Below the pieces are notes generated by a model that did not search any database, had not been told where the DNA came from, and saw only the letters and a list, made by a program, of their open reading frames with translations. A stretch of 64,000 nucleotides of DNA from Sphingobium ummariense RL-3 (GTDB taxonomy: Bacteria > Pseudomonadota > Alphaproteobacteria > Sphingomonadales > Sphingomonadaceae): assembly GCF_000447205.1 (NCBI RefSeq), contig NZ_AUWY01000126.1, positions 1 through 64,000 on the forward strand, read 5' to 3'. This document shows positions 17,864 to 26,990 of the stretch, one piece after another (position 1 is the first letter of the stretch; every line of letters begins with the position of its first letter). The translations under genes were made by a program, and so were the position numbers.

Positions 17864-19687
17864 TCACTCCACCGTGACGGACTTGGCCAGGTTCCTCGGC
17901 TGGTCGACGTCGGTGCCCTTCGCCACGGCTACATGATAGGCGAGCAGCTGGACGGGCACCGCATAGACCATCGGCGCGATCAGCGGGTGGACTTTGGGCA
18001 TGGTGATGGTCGCCATGCACCCCTCGCCCGCCGCCTGCACGCCGTCATAGTCGGACACCAGCACCACCTTGCCGCCGCGGGCCTGCACTTCCTGCATGTT
18101 GCTGACGGTCTTCTCGAACAGCGGGCCGCTCGGCGCCAGCACGATCACCGGCACCTGGTCGTCGATCAGTGCGATGGGGCCATGCTTCATCTCGCCCGCA
18201 GCATAGCCCTCGGCATGGATGTAGCTGATTTCCTTGAGCTTCAGCGCCCCTTCCAGCGCCAGAGGATAGTCCGGGCCGCGTCCGAGATACAGCACGTCGC
18301 GCGCCGACGCGACCAGATGCGCCATCCCCTCGATCGATTCGTCATAGGCGAGCGCCGCGTTGAGCGCGGCCGGCGCTTCCGCGAGGTGCCGCACCAGTTC
18401 CTTCTCCGCCTTCGCGTCCAGCCGCCCCTTGGCTCGCGCCAGATTGGCGGCGAAGGCGGCGAGCACGGCGAGCTGGCAGGTGAACGCCTTGGTCGACGCG
18501 ACGCCGATCTCCGGACCGGCATGGGTCGGCAGCAGCAGATCCGCCTCCCGCGCCATGGTGCTGGTGGGCACGTTGACGACGGCGGCGATCTTCTGCCCCT
18601 CCGCCCGCGCATGGCGCAACGCCGCCAGCGTGTCCGCGGTCTCGCCCGACTGGCTGATGACGATCATCAGACCGCCCTCCTCCATCACGGGCGCGCGGTA
18701 ACGGAATTCGCTCGCCACGTCGATGTCCACGGGCACGCGGGCGAACTGTTCGAACCAGTATTTCGCGACCATGCCGGCATAAAAGCTGGTACCACAGGCG
18801 ACGATGGTGACGCGGCGGATCCCGCCCAGGTCGAAATCCGGGATCGGCAGCGACACCTGGTCTTCCATGCGGCGCAGGTAGGACCGCAGCGTCTGCGCCA
18901 CGACTACGGGCTGCTCGTAGATTTCCTTGAGCATGTAGTGACGGTGATTGCCCTTGGAGATCAGTTCGCCGGTCACGCCGGAAATGGTGATAGGGCGCTC
19001 GACGGGATTGTTGTCCTTGTCGAAGATTTCCGCGCCGTCCTTCGTGATGACGACCCAGTCGCCCTCCTCCAGATAGCTGATCCTCTGCGTCAGCGGCGCC
19101 AGCGCCAGCGCGTCGGAACCCAGGAAGGTCTCGCCCTCGCCATAGCCTACCACCAGCGGCGACCCGAGCCGCGCGCCGATCAGAATGTCGGGATGGCTGC
19201 GGAACAGGATGGCGAGCGCGAAGGCGCCGTGCAGCCGGGGCAGCACCTGCGCCACCGCCTCCTGAGGGGCCGCCCCCTTCTCGACCAGCTCGCTCACCAG
19301 ATGGGCGACGACCTCGGTGTCGGTCTGGCTGTCGAACACGCGGCCACGCGCGATCAGTTCCTCGCGCAGCGGCTTGAAATTCTCGATGATGCCGTTGTGG
19401 ACCAGCGCGACCTCGCGCGTTGCATGTGGGTGGGCGTTGCTGGTCGTGGGGGCGCCGTGCGTCGCCCAGCGGGTGTGGGCGATACCGATCGTGCCGGGCA
19501 GCGGCTCGTCGCGCAGTTCGGTCACCAGGTTGGACAGCTTGCCCTCGGCCCGGCGCCGCTCGATCGCACCGTCATGGACGGTGGCGACGCCCGCGCTGTC
19601 GTAGCCGCGATATTCGAGGCGCTTCAGGCCGTCGACCAGCCGCTCCGCCACCTCGTCCTTGCCGATGATACCGATGATGCCGCACAT
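17864..19687 (-). CDS. glmS: Glutamine-fructose-6-phosphate aminotransferase (isomerising)
   Basis: Makes glucosamine-6-phosphate from fructose-6-phosphate and glutamine, the first step to UDP-GlcNAc for peptidoglycan and LPS. 607 aa. Starting at 19687 places the catalytic Cys right after Met (MCGIIGIIG). The N-terminal glutaminase domain is followed by two SIS domains (VACGTSFYAG, VISQSGETADTLAALR) and the conserved C-terminus DQPRNLAKSVTVE. The open frame extends upstream to 19786, but this adds non-family residues before the catalytic Cys. glmU lies two genes upstream on the same strand. Confidence 0.97.
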   Translation of the reverse strand: MCGIIGIIGKDEVAERLVDGLKRLEYRGYDSAGVATVHDGAIERRRAEGKLSNLVTELRDEPLPGTIGIAHTRWATHGAPTTSNAHPHATREVALVHNGIIENFKPLREELIARGRVFDSQTDTEVVAHLVSELVEKGAAPQEAVAQVLPRLHGAFALAILFRSHPDILIGARLGSPLVVGYGEGETFLGSDALALAPLTQRISYLEEGDWVVITKDGAEIFDKDNNPVERPITISGVTGELISKGNHRHYMLKEIYEQPVVVAQTLRSYLRRMEDQVSLPIPDFDLGGIRRVTIVACGTSFYAGMVAKYWFEQFARVPVDIDVASEFRYRAPVMEEGGLMIVISQSGETADTLAALRHARAEGQKIAAVVNVPTSTMAREADLLLPTHAGPEIGVASTKAFTCQLAVLAAFAANLARAKGRLDAKAEKELVRHLAEAPAALNAALAYDESIEGMAHLVASARDVLYLGRGPDYPLALEGALKLKEISYIHAEGYAAGEMKHGPIALIDDQVPVIVLAPSGPLFEKTVSNMQEVQARGGKVVLVSDYDGVQAAGEGCMATITMPKVHPLIAPMVYAVPVQLLAYHVAVAKGTDVDQPRNLAKSVTVE

Positions 19688-19840
19688 GAAGGATAGCCCC
19701 GTAGAACCGAAAACCGTTGATTCCACGCCCCTATAGGACGCGAAGATCGCCATGCCATTAATGAAGGCGGCGCAACAGGGGCTCAAGCGACGGATGGAGA
19801 AGATTTAACCGCGGGGACCCAGATCGGCGCCTCGTCGCGG

Positions 19841-20698
19841 TCAATATGGACGAGCGGTAATCAGCCAGACATCGGGCGGCGCCAGCATCCGGATCGGCAG
19901 GCCGCTGGTGCCGATGCCGGCGGACACGACCATCGTCTTCGCGCCCTGACGATAGATGCCGCAAGCGTAGCGCGTCCCGAATTTCGACGGCACATAGACG
20001 ATGCCTACGAAGGGCAGCGCCACCTGCCCGCAATGAGTATGCCCGACCAGCGTCAGCGAAGGCGTATCCGGAAGCGAGGGGAAAACATCCGGCCCGTGCG
20101 ACAGGATCACCGGCGCGCCGTCTGTCGCCCGCATAGCCGTCAGCGTCCCGGGAATGTCGGGCCTGCCGGTATAGATGTCGCGCAGCCCACCAATCGCCAG
20201 CGGCCCGCGGCGCACCGCCTGGTTGTCGAGCAGAGTCACGCCAATGCGGGAAAAGGCCGCGCGCCAGTCCGGCCGCGACAGCGCCACGCGGTTCTTCCGG
20301 CTGCGATTGTCGTGGTTGCCCAGCACCGCGACCACGCCGAGCGGAGCGCGCAGCCCCGCGAAGGGCGCGATGCTGGCCCGCGCGTCATAGGTGGCCCCGC
20401 CCTTGTTGTCGCCGATATAGTCGCCCGCCAGCAGGATGAGGTCGGGTCGAAGGCCGTTCACCTGCGCGACGATCCGCGCCATCCGGTCCGGGCTGTTGTC
20501 GGGGCCCGAAAGGTGGGTGTCGGTGATAAGAGCCACCCGCACCGGGCGGCGCGGCGCACCGGCGGGAAAAGGCAACGCTATCTCGATCCGGCGCACCACC
20601 GGCATCGCCCGGGCATTGGCGATCAGCCAGAGAGCGAAGCCGCCCGCCAGGATAGCCAGGACGAGGCCCAACAGGAGGATGCGTCGCATCAGAGGCAT
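19841..20698 (-). CDS. Membrane-anchored metallophosphoesterase
   Basis: A 285-aa protein with an N-terminal membrane anchor (RRILLLGLVLAILAGGFALWL) and the calcineurin-like set LITDTHLSGPD, LLAGDYIGDN, VLGNHDN, LSHGPD and VGHTHCGQ, so both metal sites are complete. Related proteins include YkuE/YaeI-type phosphodiesterases; the substrate is unknown. It lies between glmU and glmS on the same strand (31 bp after glmU), suggesting co-transcription and perhaps an envelope-lipid role. Confidence 0.85.
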   Translation of the reverse strand: MPLMRRILLLGLVLAILAGGFALWLIANARAMPVVRRIEIALPFPAGAPRRPVRVALITDTHLSGPDNSPDRMARIVAQVNGLRPDLILLAGDYIGDNKGGATYDARASIAPFAGLRAPLGVVAVLGNHDNRSRKNRVALSRPDWRAAFSRIGVTLLDNQAVRRGPLAIGGLRDIYTGRPDIPGTLTAMRATDGAPVILSHGPDVFPSLPDTPSLTLVGHTHCGQVALPFVGIVYVPSKFGTRYACGIYRQGAKTMVVSAGIGTSGLPIRMLAPPDVWLITARPY

Positions 20699-20729
20699 GA
20701 ACGTCCCATCCCGTTTGGGCTCGGGGCAA

Positions 20730-22076
20730 TCACTTCGCGTCCTTGCGCGCCTTCATCTTCGTGCGGAAGCGAGCGGCCCAGCCGGGCTTTCCTTCCTGCG
20801 GCGGGCGCACGAGGCAGAGCGCGTCGGCCTCCACATCCTTCGTCACCACGCTGCCCGCACCGACGATCGCACCTTCGCCCACCGTGACCGGCGCCACAAG
20901 CGCGCTGTTGGAGCCGATGAAAGCGCCTGCGCCGATCTGCGTCCGATATTTGAAAAAGCCGTCATAATTGCAGGTGATGGTGCCCGCGCCGATATTGGCA
21001 CCCGCGCCAACGCTTGCGTCGCCAATATAGGACAGGTGGTTCGCCTTGGCGCCTTCGCCCAGCTCTGCCTTCTTGATCTCGACGAAGTTGCCCACCTTGG
21101 CCTTGACCCCGATCCGCGCGCCCGGCCGCAGCCGGGCGTAGGGACCGATCTCGGCGGCGCGCTCCACCGTCGCGCCCTCCAGATGGGAGAAGGCGTGGAT
21201 CGTCACATCGTCCGCCACGCTGACGCCGGGGCCGAAGACGACGTGCGGCTCCACCACCACATCGCGGCCCAGCACTGTATCATGGGAAAAGAACACCGTC
21301 TCTGGCGCCGTCAGCGTCACGCCATCGCGCATCGCCTCGGCACGGCGTCGCTGCTGCCAGAGCGATTCCACGCCGGCCAGTTCGACGCGGCTGTTGACCC
21401 CGGCCACTTCCCAGGCCTCTGTCTCGATCACCGCACTTTGCGCGCCGGGCAGCATCACGATGTCGGGCAGATAATATTCGCCCGCCGCATTGTCGTTGCC
21501 GATCCGATCGAGCAGCACGAACAGGTCGGTCGATCGTACCGCCATTAGCCCAGAATTACAGAGCGTTACCGCCCGCTCTTCAGGCGTTGCATCCTTATGT
21601 TCGACCATCTTTTCGATGACGCCCTGCCCGTCGGCGATGATGCGCCCATAGGCGGCGGCGTCGTCGGGACGGAAGCCCAGCACGACCGCGCGCGGCTCGT
21701 CCCCGCGCGACAGCCGGTCCAGCATCGCCCGCATCGTTTCCGTCCGCACCAGCGGCACGTCGCCATAGAGGATCAGCACATCGCCCGCGAAGCCGGCCAG
21801 CGCGTCGTGCGCCTGCGCCACGGCATGGCCGGTCCCCAGCTGCTGCTCCTGCACCGCGATGGAGACGCCCAGCCCGGCGACCGCCGCCTCGACCTGATCC
21901 CGTCCAGCGCCGACCACCACGACCTTCCGCTCCGGCGCCAGTTCCGCGACGCTTGCCAGCAGGTGAAGCAACATCGGCCGTCCCGCTATCGGATGCAGCA
22001 CCTTGTGGCGCGCCGACTTCATGCGCGTGCCCTGGCCGGCGGCAAGGATGATGACGGCAAGCGGTCGCGTGGTCAT
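20730..22076 (-). CDS. glmU: Bifunctional GlmU (uridyltransferase / acetyltransferase)
   Basis: Acetylates glucosamine-1-phosphate and couples it to UTP, giving UDP-GlcNAc. 448 aa. The N-terminal nucleotidyltransferase has LAAGQGTRMKSARHKVLH and YGDVPLVR; the C-terminal left-handed beta-helix has hexapeptide repeats, EIKKAELGEGAKANHLSYIG and GTITCNYDGFFKY. ATG 22076 gives the standard start MTTRPLAVIILAAG; the frame is open further upstream. Divergent from gph. Confidence 0.96.
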   Translation of the reverse strand: MTTRPLAVIILAAGQGTRMKSARHKVLHPIAGRPMLLHLLASVAELAPERKVVVVGAGRDQVEAAVAGLGVSIAVQEQQLGTGHAVAQAHDALAGFAGDVLILYGDVPLVRTETMRAMLDRLSRGDEPRAVVLGFRPDDAAAYGRIIADGQGVIEKMVEHKDATPEERAVTLCNSGLMAVRSTDLFVLLDRIGNDNAAGEYYLPDIVMLPGAQSAVIETEAWEVAGVNSRVELAGVESLWQQRRRAEAMRDGVTLTAPETVFFSHDTVLGRDVVVEPHVVFGPGVSVADDVTIHAFSHLEGATVERAAEIGPYARLRPGARIGVKAKVGNFVEIKKAELGEGAKANHLSYIGDASVGAGANIGAGTITCNYDGFFKYRTQIGAGAFIGSNSALVAPVTVGEGAIVGAGSVVTKDVEADALCLVRPPQEGKPGWAARFRTKMKARKDAK

Positions 22077-22169
22077 GAGAATATCGTCCTGGATCGAAGG
22101 CATGAATCTGCGCCGCTCTCTGCCATGTTTGACTTGCCTTTGCCACCGCTCCGGCGGCAAGGGGCGGCC

Positions 22170-22838
22170 ATGGCCACCATTCCCTTCGACATCGTCGGAT
22201 TCGACCTCGACGGTACCCTGATCGACACCAGCGGGGATCTGGCGGCGGCGGTCAACTATGCCATCGGCACGCTGGGACGAGCGCCCTTCCCCGTCGAGGA
22301 CATCAAGCCCTTCGTCGGCAAGGGCGCGCGGGTGATGCTAGAACGGGCTCTGGCCGCATCGGGCGGATATGCCGCGCAGCAGCTGGAGGAAACGCTGCCG
22401 GTCCTGCTGGATTACTATCAGCAGAACCTCGCCGTTCATTCGGTTCCCTATCCCGGCCTGGTGGAGGCGATGGAGTCGCTCAGCGCGGCCGGGGTGAAGC
22501 TCGCCATCTGCACCAACAAGGCCGAGCGCTTCACCCTGCCGCTGATGCGCCAGATCGGCCTGGCGGACCGGTTCGCCGCGATCGTCGGCGGCGACACCGT
22601 GGGCGTCGCCAAGCCCGACCCGGCGCCCATCCGGGAGATGATCGCGCGGGCAGGCGGCGGGCGCGCCATCTTCCTGGGCGACACGATCAACGACATCGCT
22701 GGCGCACGCAACGCGGGAATCGCGAACATCGCCGTCAGCTTCGGCTTTCTGGACGGGCCGGTGGAGGCACTCGAGGCGGACGCCGTGATCCACCATTTCG
22801 ACGATCTGGTGCCGCTGCTGAAAGGCTGGCCTGCCTGA
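22170..22838 (+). CDS. gph: Phosphoglycolate phosphatase (HAD family)
   Basis: HAD hydrolase that dephosphorylates 2-phosphoglycolate or a similar small phosphate ester. The 222 aa include motif I DLDGTLIDTSGD, motif II region AICTNKA, the motif III Lys (VAKPDPAPI) and motif IV FLGDTINDIAGA. Start ATG 22170 follows AAGGGGCGG. Divergent from glmU. Distinguishing Gph from related HAD enzymes by sequence alone is not certain. Confidence 0.85.
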   Translation: MATIPFDIVGFDLDGTLIDTSGDLAAAVNYAIGTLGRAPFPVEDIKPFVGKGARVMLERALAASGGYAAQQLEETLPVLLDYYQQNLAVHSVPYPGLVEAMESLSAAGVKLAICTNKAERFTLPLMRQIGLADRFAAIVGGDTVGVAKPDPAPIREMIARAGGGRAIFLGDTINDIAGARNAGIANIAVSFGFLDGPVEALEADAVIHHFDDLVPLLKGWPA

Positions 22839-22957
22839 TCGCCCGATCAACCCACCGCGTCGGCATCAATTTGTTAACCAGCCGCGGATAGCGCTTGCCG
22901 GCCGGCGGAATGATGCCATCCTGCCGTCAATAAGCATATGAAAAGGGGGCGCACCGG

Positions 22958-24100
22958 GTGGGCGCGAATTTCGCCTTCTTCCTGCCGATCATGATGGCGA
23001 GCTTCGGCTTCGCCTTCCTGTTCGCGTGGGCATGGGGCGCGCGCGGCGCGGAATGGTGGAGCTGCGGCTTCTTCAGCGTCGCGGCTGGATTTGCGGTGCC
23101 GGCTGCCTATGCGCTGCTGCCCAGCGACCGCTGGGGCATTCCCGCCAACATCGTATTCGCCAGCGGATTCCTGTTCTTCAGCCAAGCGCTGCTCGCGCGC
23201 TGGCGGACCGACTGGCTCTTGTCCCTGCGTATTGCCGTCTGGGGGATATCAATCCTGCTCAGTATCACCGGCAACCTGCTCGATCACGGTCCGCTCGAGC
23301 TTATGGCGTCTGATTTCGGCTGTTTCCTGCTGATCGCGATTCCACTGATCGCGGGCCGCCGACATCTCGCACGCTGGTCCGACCGGACTCTTTTCGCGGC
23401 CGTCTCGCTGGTGGCGATGGACAACCTGTTTCGCGGCGTCACGATACAGCTCACACGGGGCAATGGCGACTTCTTCGCCAGCGAATATGCCTTCCTGATG
23501 CAGGCGCTCGCCTCCCTGTTCGGGCTGTTCATGGCCCTCTCGGCGCTGTCCGCCCTCATCCTCGATCTGTTGGCACAGTACCGTCATGACGCGCATGTCG
23601 ATCCCCTCTCCGGCCTGCTCAACCGGCGCGGCTTTGAAGACGCGATGGCCAGCGCATCCCCCGACGGCAGCGTGGTCGTGTGCGACATCGACCATTTCAA
23701 GACAGTCAACGACAGACTGGGCCACGCGGTCGGCGACCAAGTGATCGCCATGCTGGCGCAGATGATCCGGGAGGAAGCGCCTCCCCGTTCAGTCGCCGCC
23801 CGCTTCGGCGGAGAGGAATTCGTGCTGTTCCTGCCTGCCATGGATGCCGCCCGCGCCGCCGCCATAGGCAATATCGTGCGGGAACGCTTCGCGACCGAGG
23901 CGGCGGCCGACCTCGGCATCGATCACGACCTGACCGCCAGCCTGGGGTTGTCCACTGTGCAGATCAGCGACCGGTCCATCCACGATGCGATCGCCCGTGC
24001 GGACCTCGCCCTGTATGACGCCAAGGCGCAGGGCCGAAACCGGCTGTGCGTCCGCCGCGCCCTCGCCGCGCCGACATCCCTCGTCGCGCGGCGCGCCTGA
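22958..24100 (+). CDS. Membrane GGDEF diguanylate cyclase
   Basis: Synthesises the second messenger c-di-GMP. 380 aa: about six to seven hydrophobic segments fill residues 1-205 (FAFFLPIMMASFGFAFLFAW onward), a membrane sensor of unknown signal, followed by a GGDEF domain with DPLSGLLNRRGFEDAM, CDIDHFKTVNDRLGHAVGD and active-site FGGEEF. No clear RxxD I-site five residues before the GGEEF is seen (VAARFGGEEF). The start is GTG at 22958; the AAAAGGGGG upstream is the only ribosome-binding candidate. Confidence 0.88.
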   Translation: MGANFAFFLPIMMASFGFAFLFAWAWGARGAEWWSCGFFSVAAGFAVPAAYALLPSDRWGIPANIVFASGFLFFSQALLARWRTDWLLSLRIAVWGISILLSITGNLLDHGPLELMASDFGCFLLIAIPLIAGRRHLARWSDRTLFAAVSLVAMDNLFRGVTIQLTRGNGDFFASEYAFLMQALASLFGLFMALSALSALILDLLAQYRHDAHVDPLSGLLNRRGFEDAMASASPDGSVVVCDIDHFKTVNDRLGHAVGDQVIAMLAQMIREEAPPRSVAARFGGEEFVLFLPAMDAARAAAIGNIVRERFATEAAADLGIDHDLTASLGLSTVQISDRSIHDAIARADLALYDAKAQGRNRLCVRRALAAPTSLVARRA

Positions 24101-24193
24101 GGAAAACGGGGACGGGTGAGCGGTCGAGCCGCGACATCGGCCAGCATCCATGTCACCGCGGAATTGTCACAAATCCGTTATAAGGCGCCCGCC

Positions 24194-25744
24194 ATGCTCG
24201 ATCGCCGCCAACTTCTGTCCATCGCCGCCGCCGCGCCGCTTCTCGGCGCCCCCGCCATCCTCAAGGCCCAGAGCTGGTTCGCCAGCTACCCCTTCGCGCT
24301 CGGCGTCACCTCCGGCGATCCGTCGCCGGACGGCTTCGTCATCTGGACGAAGCTGGCGCCCCGCCCGTTCGATCCCCATGGCGGCATGCCGATGGTGCCG
24401 CTGCCGGTGAAATGGGAAGTGGCGAGCGACGATCGCTTCCGGACCATCGTCGCGTCCGGTGAAGCCACCGCCCGGCCGGAACTCGGCCATTCGGTCCATG
24501 TCGAGGTTTCCGGGCTCCAGCCCGATCGTCCCTATTGGTACCGCTTCGCCCTGGGCAGCGACCTGTCCACCCGAGGCCGCGCGCGCACCCTGCCGCCGCC
24601 CTCAGCCTCGCCCCAGTCGCTGAAGTTCGGCGTTGCCGGATGCCAGAACTATCAGGACGGCTATTTCACCGCCTTCCGCCACCTCGCCCGCGAGGACGAT
24701 CTCGCCTTCGTCTATCATTATGGCGACTTCATCTACGAATATGCCGAGCGCGGGCCGGATTACGACAAGGACGGCCTGCCCGTGGCGCAGGTGCGCCAGC
24801 ATATCGGGCAGGACTGTTTCGACATCGCCGACTATCGGCTGCGCTATGCCCAATATCTGTCCGACTACGACCTGCAGGCCGCCCGCGCGCGCCATACATG
24901 GTTCCCGACTTTCGACGACCATGAGGTCGCGAACAACTGGGTCGGCGACATCGACCCCAAGGGTGCGCCCGCCGATGTCTTCCGGCTCCGGCGCCAGGCG
25001 GCGCTCCAGGTCTGGTACGAATATATGCCGGTGCGCGCGGCGATGCTGCCCAGGGACGGCCTCATCACCGACATATATCGCGAGGCGCGCTATGGCGACC
25101 TCCTCTCGATCGACTTCCTCGACACCCGCTCCTTCCGCACCGACCAGCCATGCGGCGACGGGTTCAAGACGCATTGCGCCGGGATCGACGATCCCAAGGG
25201 GCAGGTGATATCCGCCCAGGAGGAAGCCTGGCTTCTGCGCAACCTGTCGCGCAAGCAGGCGAAGTGGAACTGCGTCGCGCAGCAGGTGATGATGATGTCG
25301 CTCGACCGCCGCCGCTATGCCGACGAGAAGGAAAAGATCTACAATCTCGACAGCTGGGCCGGCTATGAGGCGCAGCGCAGCCGGCTGCTGGCGCGGATGA
25401 AAGGCCTGGACAATGTCGTCGTGCTGACTGGTGACGAGCACCAGAATTTCGCCGGACTGCTCGACGATGGCGACCGGACCGTCGCGGTGGAGTTCGTCTC
25501 AACCTCCATCTCGTCAGGCGGCGATGGATCGGACCTGCGGGCGGGCAGCGACCGGATGTTCCAGAACAATCCGCAGCTCAAATTCCTGAACGACCAGCGC
25601 GGCTACCTGGTCTGCGAGGTGACGCCCGACGCCTGGCAGTCGCGCTTCATGGTGATGGACCGCGTCTCGACCCCGGGCGGCGCGATCGCGAAGCGGGCAA
25701 CGATCACCGTGCCGCGCGGCCAGCCCGGGCTGTCGATCGCCTGA
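24194..25744 (+). CDS. phoD: Alkaline phosphatase D family protein
   Basis: Secreted phosphodiesterase/phosphatase of the PhoD family (Fe3+/Ca2+). 516 aa; the N-terminus MLDRRQLLSIAAAAPLLGAPAI has a Tat-like RRQLL and a hydrophobic core. Diagnostic motifs are FALGVTSGDPSPDGFVIWT, YHYGDFIYE, the central FDDHEVANNW and VLTGDEHQNF. The ATG at 24194 is preferred to the open extension to 24116 because it begins the signal peptide. Likely phosphate-scavenging; no Pho box was identified. Confidence 0.9.
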   Translation: MLDRRQLLSIAAAAPLLGAPAILKAQSWFASYPFALGVTSGDPSPDGFVIWTKLAPRPFDPHGGMPMVPLPVKWEVASDDRFRTIVASGEATARPELGHSVHVEVSGLQPDRPYWYRFALGSDLSTRGRARTLPPPSASPQSLKFGVAGCQNYQDGYFTAFRHLAREDDLAFVYHYGDFIYEYAERGPDYDKDGLPVAQVRQHIGQDCFDIADYRLRYAQYLSDYDLQAARARHTWFPTFDDHEVANNWVGDIDPKGAPADVFRLRRQAALQVWYEYMPVRAAMLPRDGLITDIYREARYGDLLSIDFLDTRSFRTDQPCGDGFKTHCAGIDDPKGQVISAQEEAWLLRNLSRKQAKWNCVAQQVMMMSLDRRRYADEKEKIYNLDSWAGYEAQRSRLLARMKGLDNVVVLTGDEHQNFAGLLDDGDRTVAVEFVSTSISSGGDGSDLRAGSDRMFQNNPQLKFLNDQRGYLVCEVTPDAWQSRFMVMDRVSTPGGAIAKRATITVPRGQPGLSIA

Positions 25745-25747
25745 CAG

Positions 25748-25763
25748 TTGACGTAAACGTAAG
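25748..25763. promoter_or_regulatory. Operator-like palindrome resembling LiuR sites
   Basis: TTGACGTAAACGTAAG, 40 bp upstream of the MaoC start, is a near-palindrome (TTGACGT..ACGTAAG) resembling the operator of LiuR-type MerR regulators of branched-chain acyl-CoA catabolism. A -35-like TTGACG overlaps it. Identification is by motif similarity only. Confidence 0.45.
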
Positions 25764-25802
25764 ACATCGATAGGCCTTGTCCGTTGCAAGGGGAAACGGA
25801 TC

Positions 25803-26273
25803 ATGGTCGAGCCTGTCTATTTCGAGGATATCGCGGTCGGCGACAGCTTCGCCTTCGGGCCGCTGACGGTGACGCGGGATGAAGTGATCGCCTTTGCCGC
25901 GGAATTCGACCCGCAGCCCTTCCACCTGTCCGACGAGGCGGCGGCGGCGACTCATTTCGGCAGCCTGTCGGCCAGCGGCTGGCACACGACAGCGCTGTTC
26001 ATGAAGATGTTCGTCGCCGAAATGCAGCGCGAACCGGCGCGCCAAGCCGCGAGCCTGGGCGCGATGGGCGTGGACGAATTGCGCTGGCTGCGCCCCGTGC
26101 GCCCGGGCGATACGCTGCGCGGCATATCGGAGGTAATCGACCTGAAAGCATCGAGAAGCCGGCCGGAAATGGGGATCGTCAAGAACAGGGTGACGATCTT
26201 CAACCAGAAGGACGAGGCGGTGATGACGATGGTCCCCATCGCCATGTGGCGGACGCGACCCGCTCAGGGGTGA
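25803..26273 (+). CDS. MaoC family dehydratase
   Basis: Hot-dog-fold (R)-specific enoyl-CoA hydratase-like protein of 156 aa. The N-terminal VYFEDIAVGDSFAFGPLTVT and the catalytic segment FDPQPFHLSDEAA (Asp-His pair) match the family, as does the following FGSLSASGWHTTALFMKM. The acyl-CoA substrate is unknown. An operator-like palindrome precedes it, suggesting regulated fatty or branched acid use. Confidence 0.88.
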   Translation: MVEPVYFEDIAVGDSFAFGPLTVTRDEVIAFAAEFDPQPFHLSDEAAAATHFGSLSASGWHTTALFMKMFVAEMQREPARQAASLGAMGVDELRWLRPVRPGDTLRGISEVIDLKASRSRPEMGIVKNRVTIFNQKDEAVMTMVPIAMWRTRPAQG

Positions 26274-26354
26274 AGCCAGTCCCATGCCGGCGGCCCTTTG
26301 GCCCGTCGTTCGTATCTCCTAGTCGGGCATCCCCGCCCCAGGGGGACCATCGCC

Positions 26355-26981
26355 TTGCCAAGCCTGACTCATCTCGCCGCCTTTGCCCTCATTGCCTTCG
26401 GCATGGTGCTCACCCCCGGCCCGAACATGATTTATCTCGTGTCCCGGTCCATCTCGCAGGGTCGGGCCGCGGGGATGATCTCGCTGCTCGGGGTCGCCTG
26501 CGGCTTCCTCTTCTACATGGTCTGCGCGGCGTTCGGCATCACGGCGCTGCTGATGGCGGTGCCCTTCGCCTATGACGCGCTGCGGATCGGCGGCGCCCTT
26601 TACCTGCTCTGGCTCGCCTGGCAGGCAGTGCGACCGGGCGGCCGATCCCCTTTCCATGTCCGCGACCTGCCCCGCGACGGGCCGCGCAGGCTGTTCGCGA
26701 TGGGCCTGATCACCAACCTGCTCAATCCCAAGGTGGCGATGATCTACCTGTCGCTGCTGCCCCAGTTCATCGAGCCGGCCCGCGGCAACATCCTGGGCCA
26801 GTCGCTGGTGCTCGGCGCGACGCAGGTCGCCATCAGCCTGTCGGTCAACGCGATCATCGCCTGCCTCGCCGGCTCCATCGCCGGCTTCCTCGCCGCCAAG
26901 CCCCTCTGGCTGCGCGCCCAGCGCTGGTTCATGGGCACGGTGCTGGGCGGGCTGGCGGTGCGGATGGCGCTGGAGCGATAA
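26355..26981 (+). CDS. LysE/RhtB family exporter
   Basis: Inner-membrane exporter of amino acids or their derivatives. 208 aa with about six hydrophobic segments and the family hallmark LTPGPNMIYLVSRSISQGR near the N-terminus; NLLNPKVAMIYLSLLPQF is also typical. TTG 26355 is chosen as start: GGGGGA lies 8 bp upstream and the resulting MPSLTHLAAFALIAFG is a normal N-terminus, whereas the open extension to 26298 is charged and unlike the family. Convergent with mutL. Confidence 0.88.
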   Translation: MPSLTHLAAFALIAFGMVLTPGPNMIYLVSRSISQGRAAGMISLLGVACGFLFYMVCAAFGITALLMAVPFAYDALRIGGALYLLWLAWQAVRPGGRSPFHVRDLPRDGPRRLFAMGLITNLLNPKVAMIYLSLLPQFIEPARGNILGQSLVLGATQVAISLSVNAIIACLAGSIAGFLAAKPLWLRAQRWFMGTVLGGLAVRMALER

Positions 26982-26990
26982 GGACGCCGG

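Noticed and set aside
17933..19696. 587-aa plus-strand open frame
   Set aside because: Antisense to glmS; the peptide has no recognisable domain.
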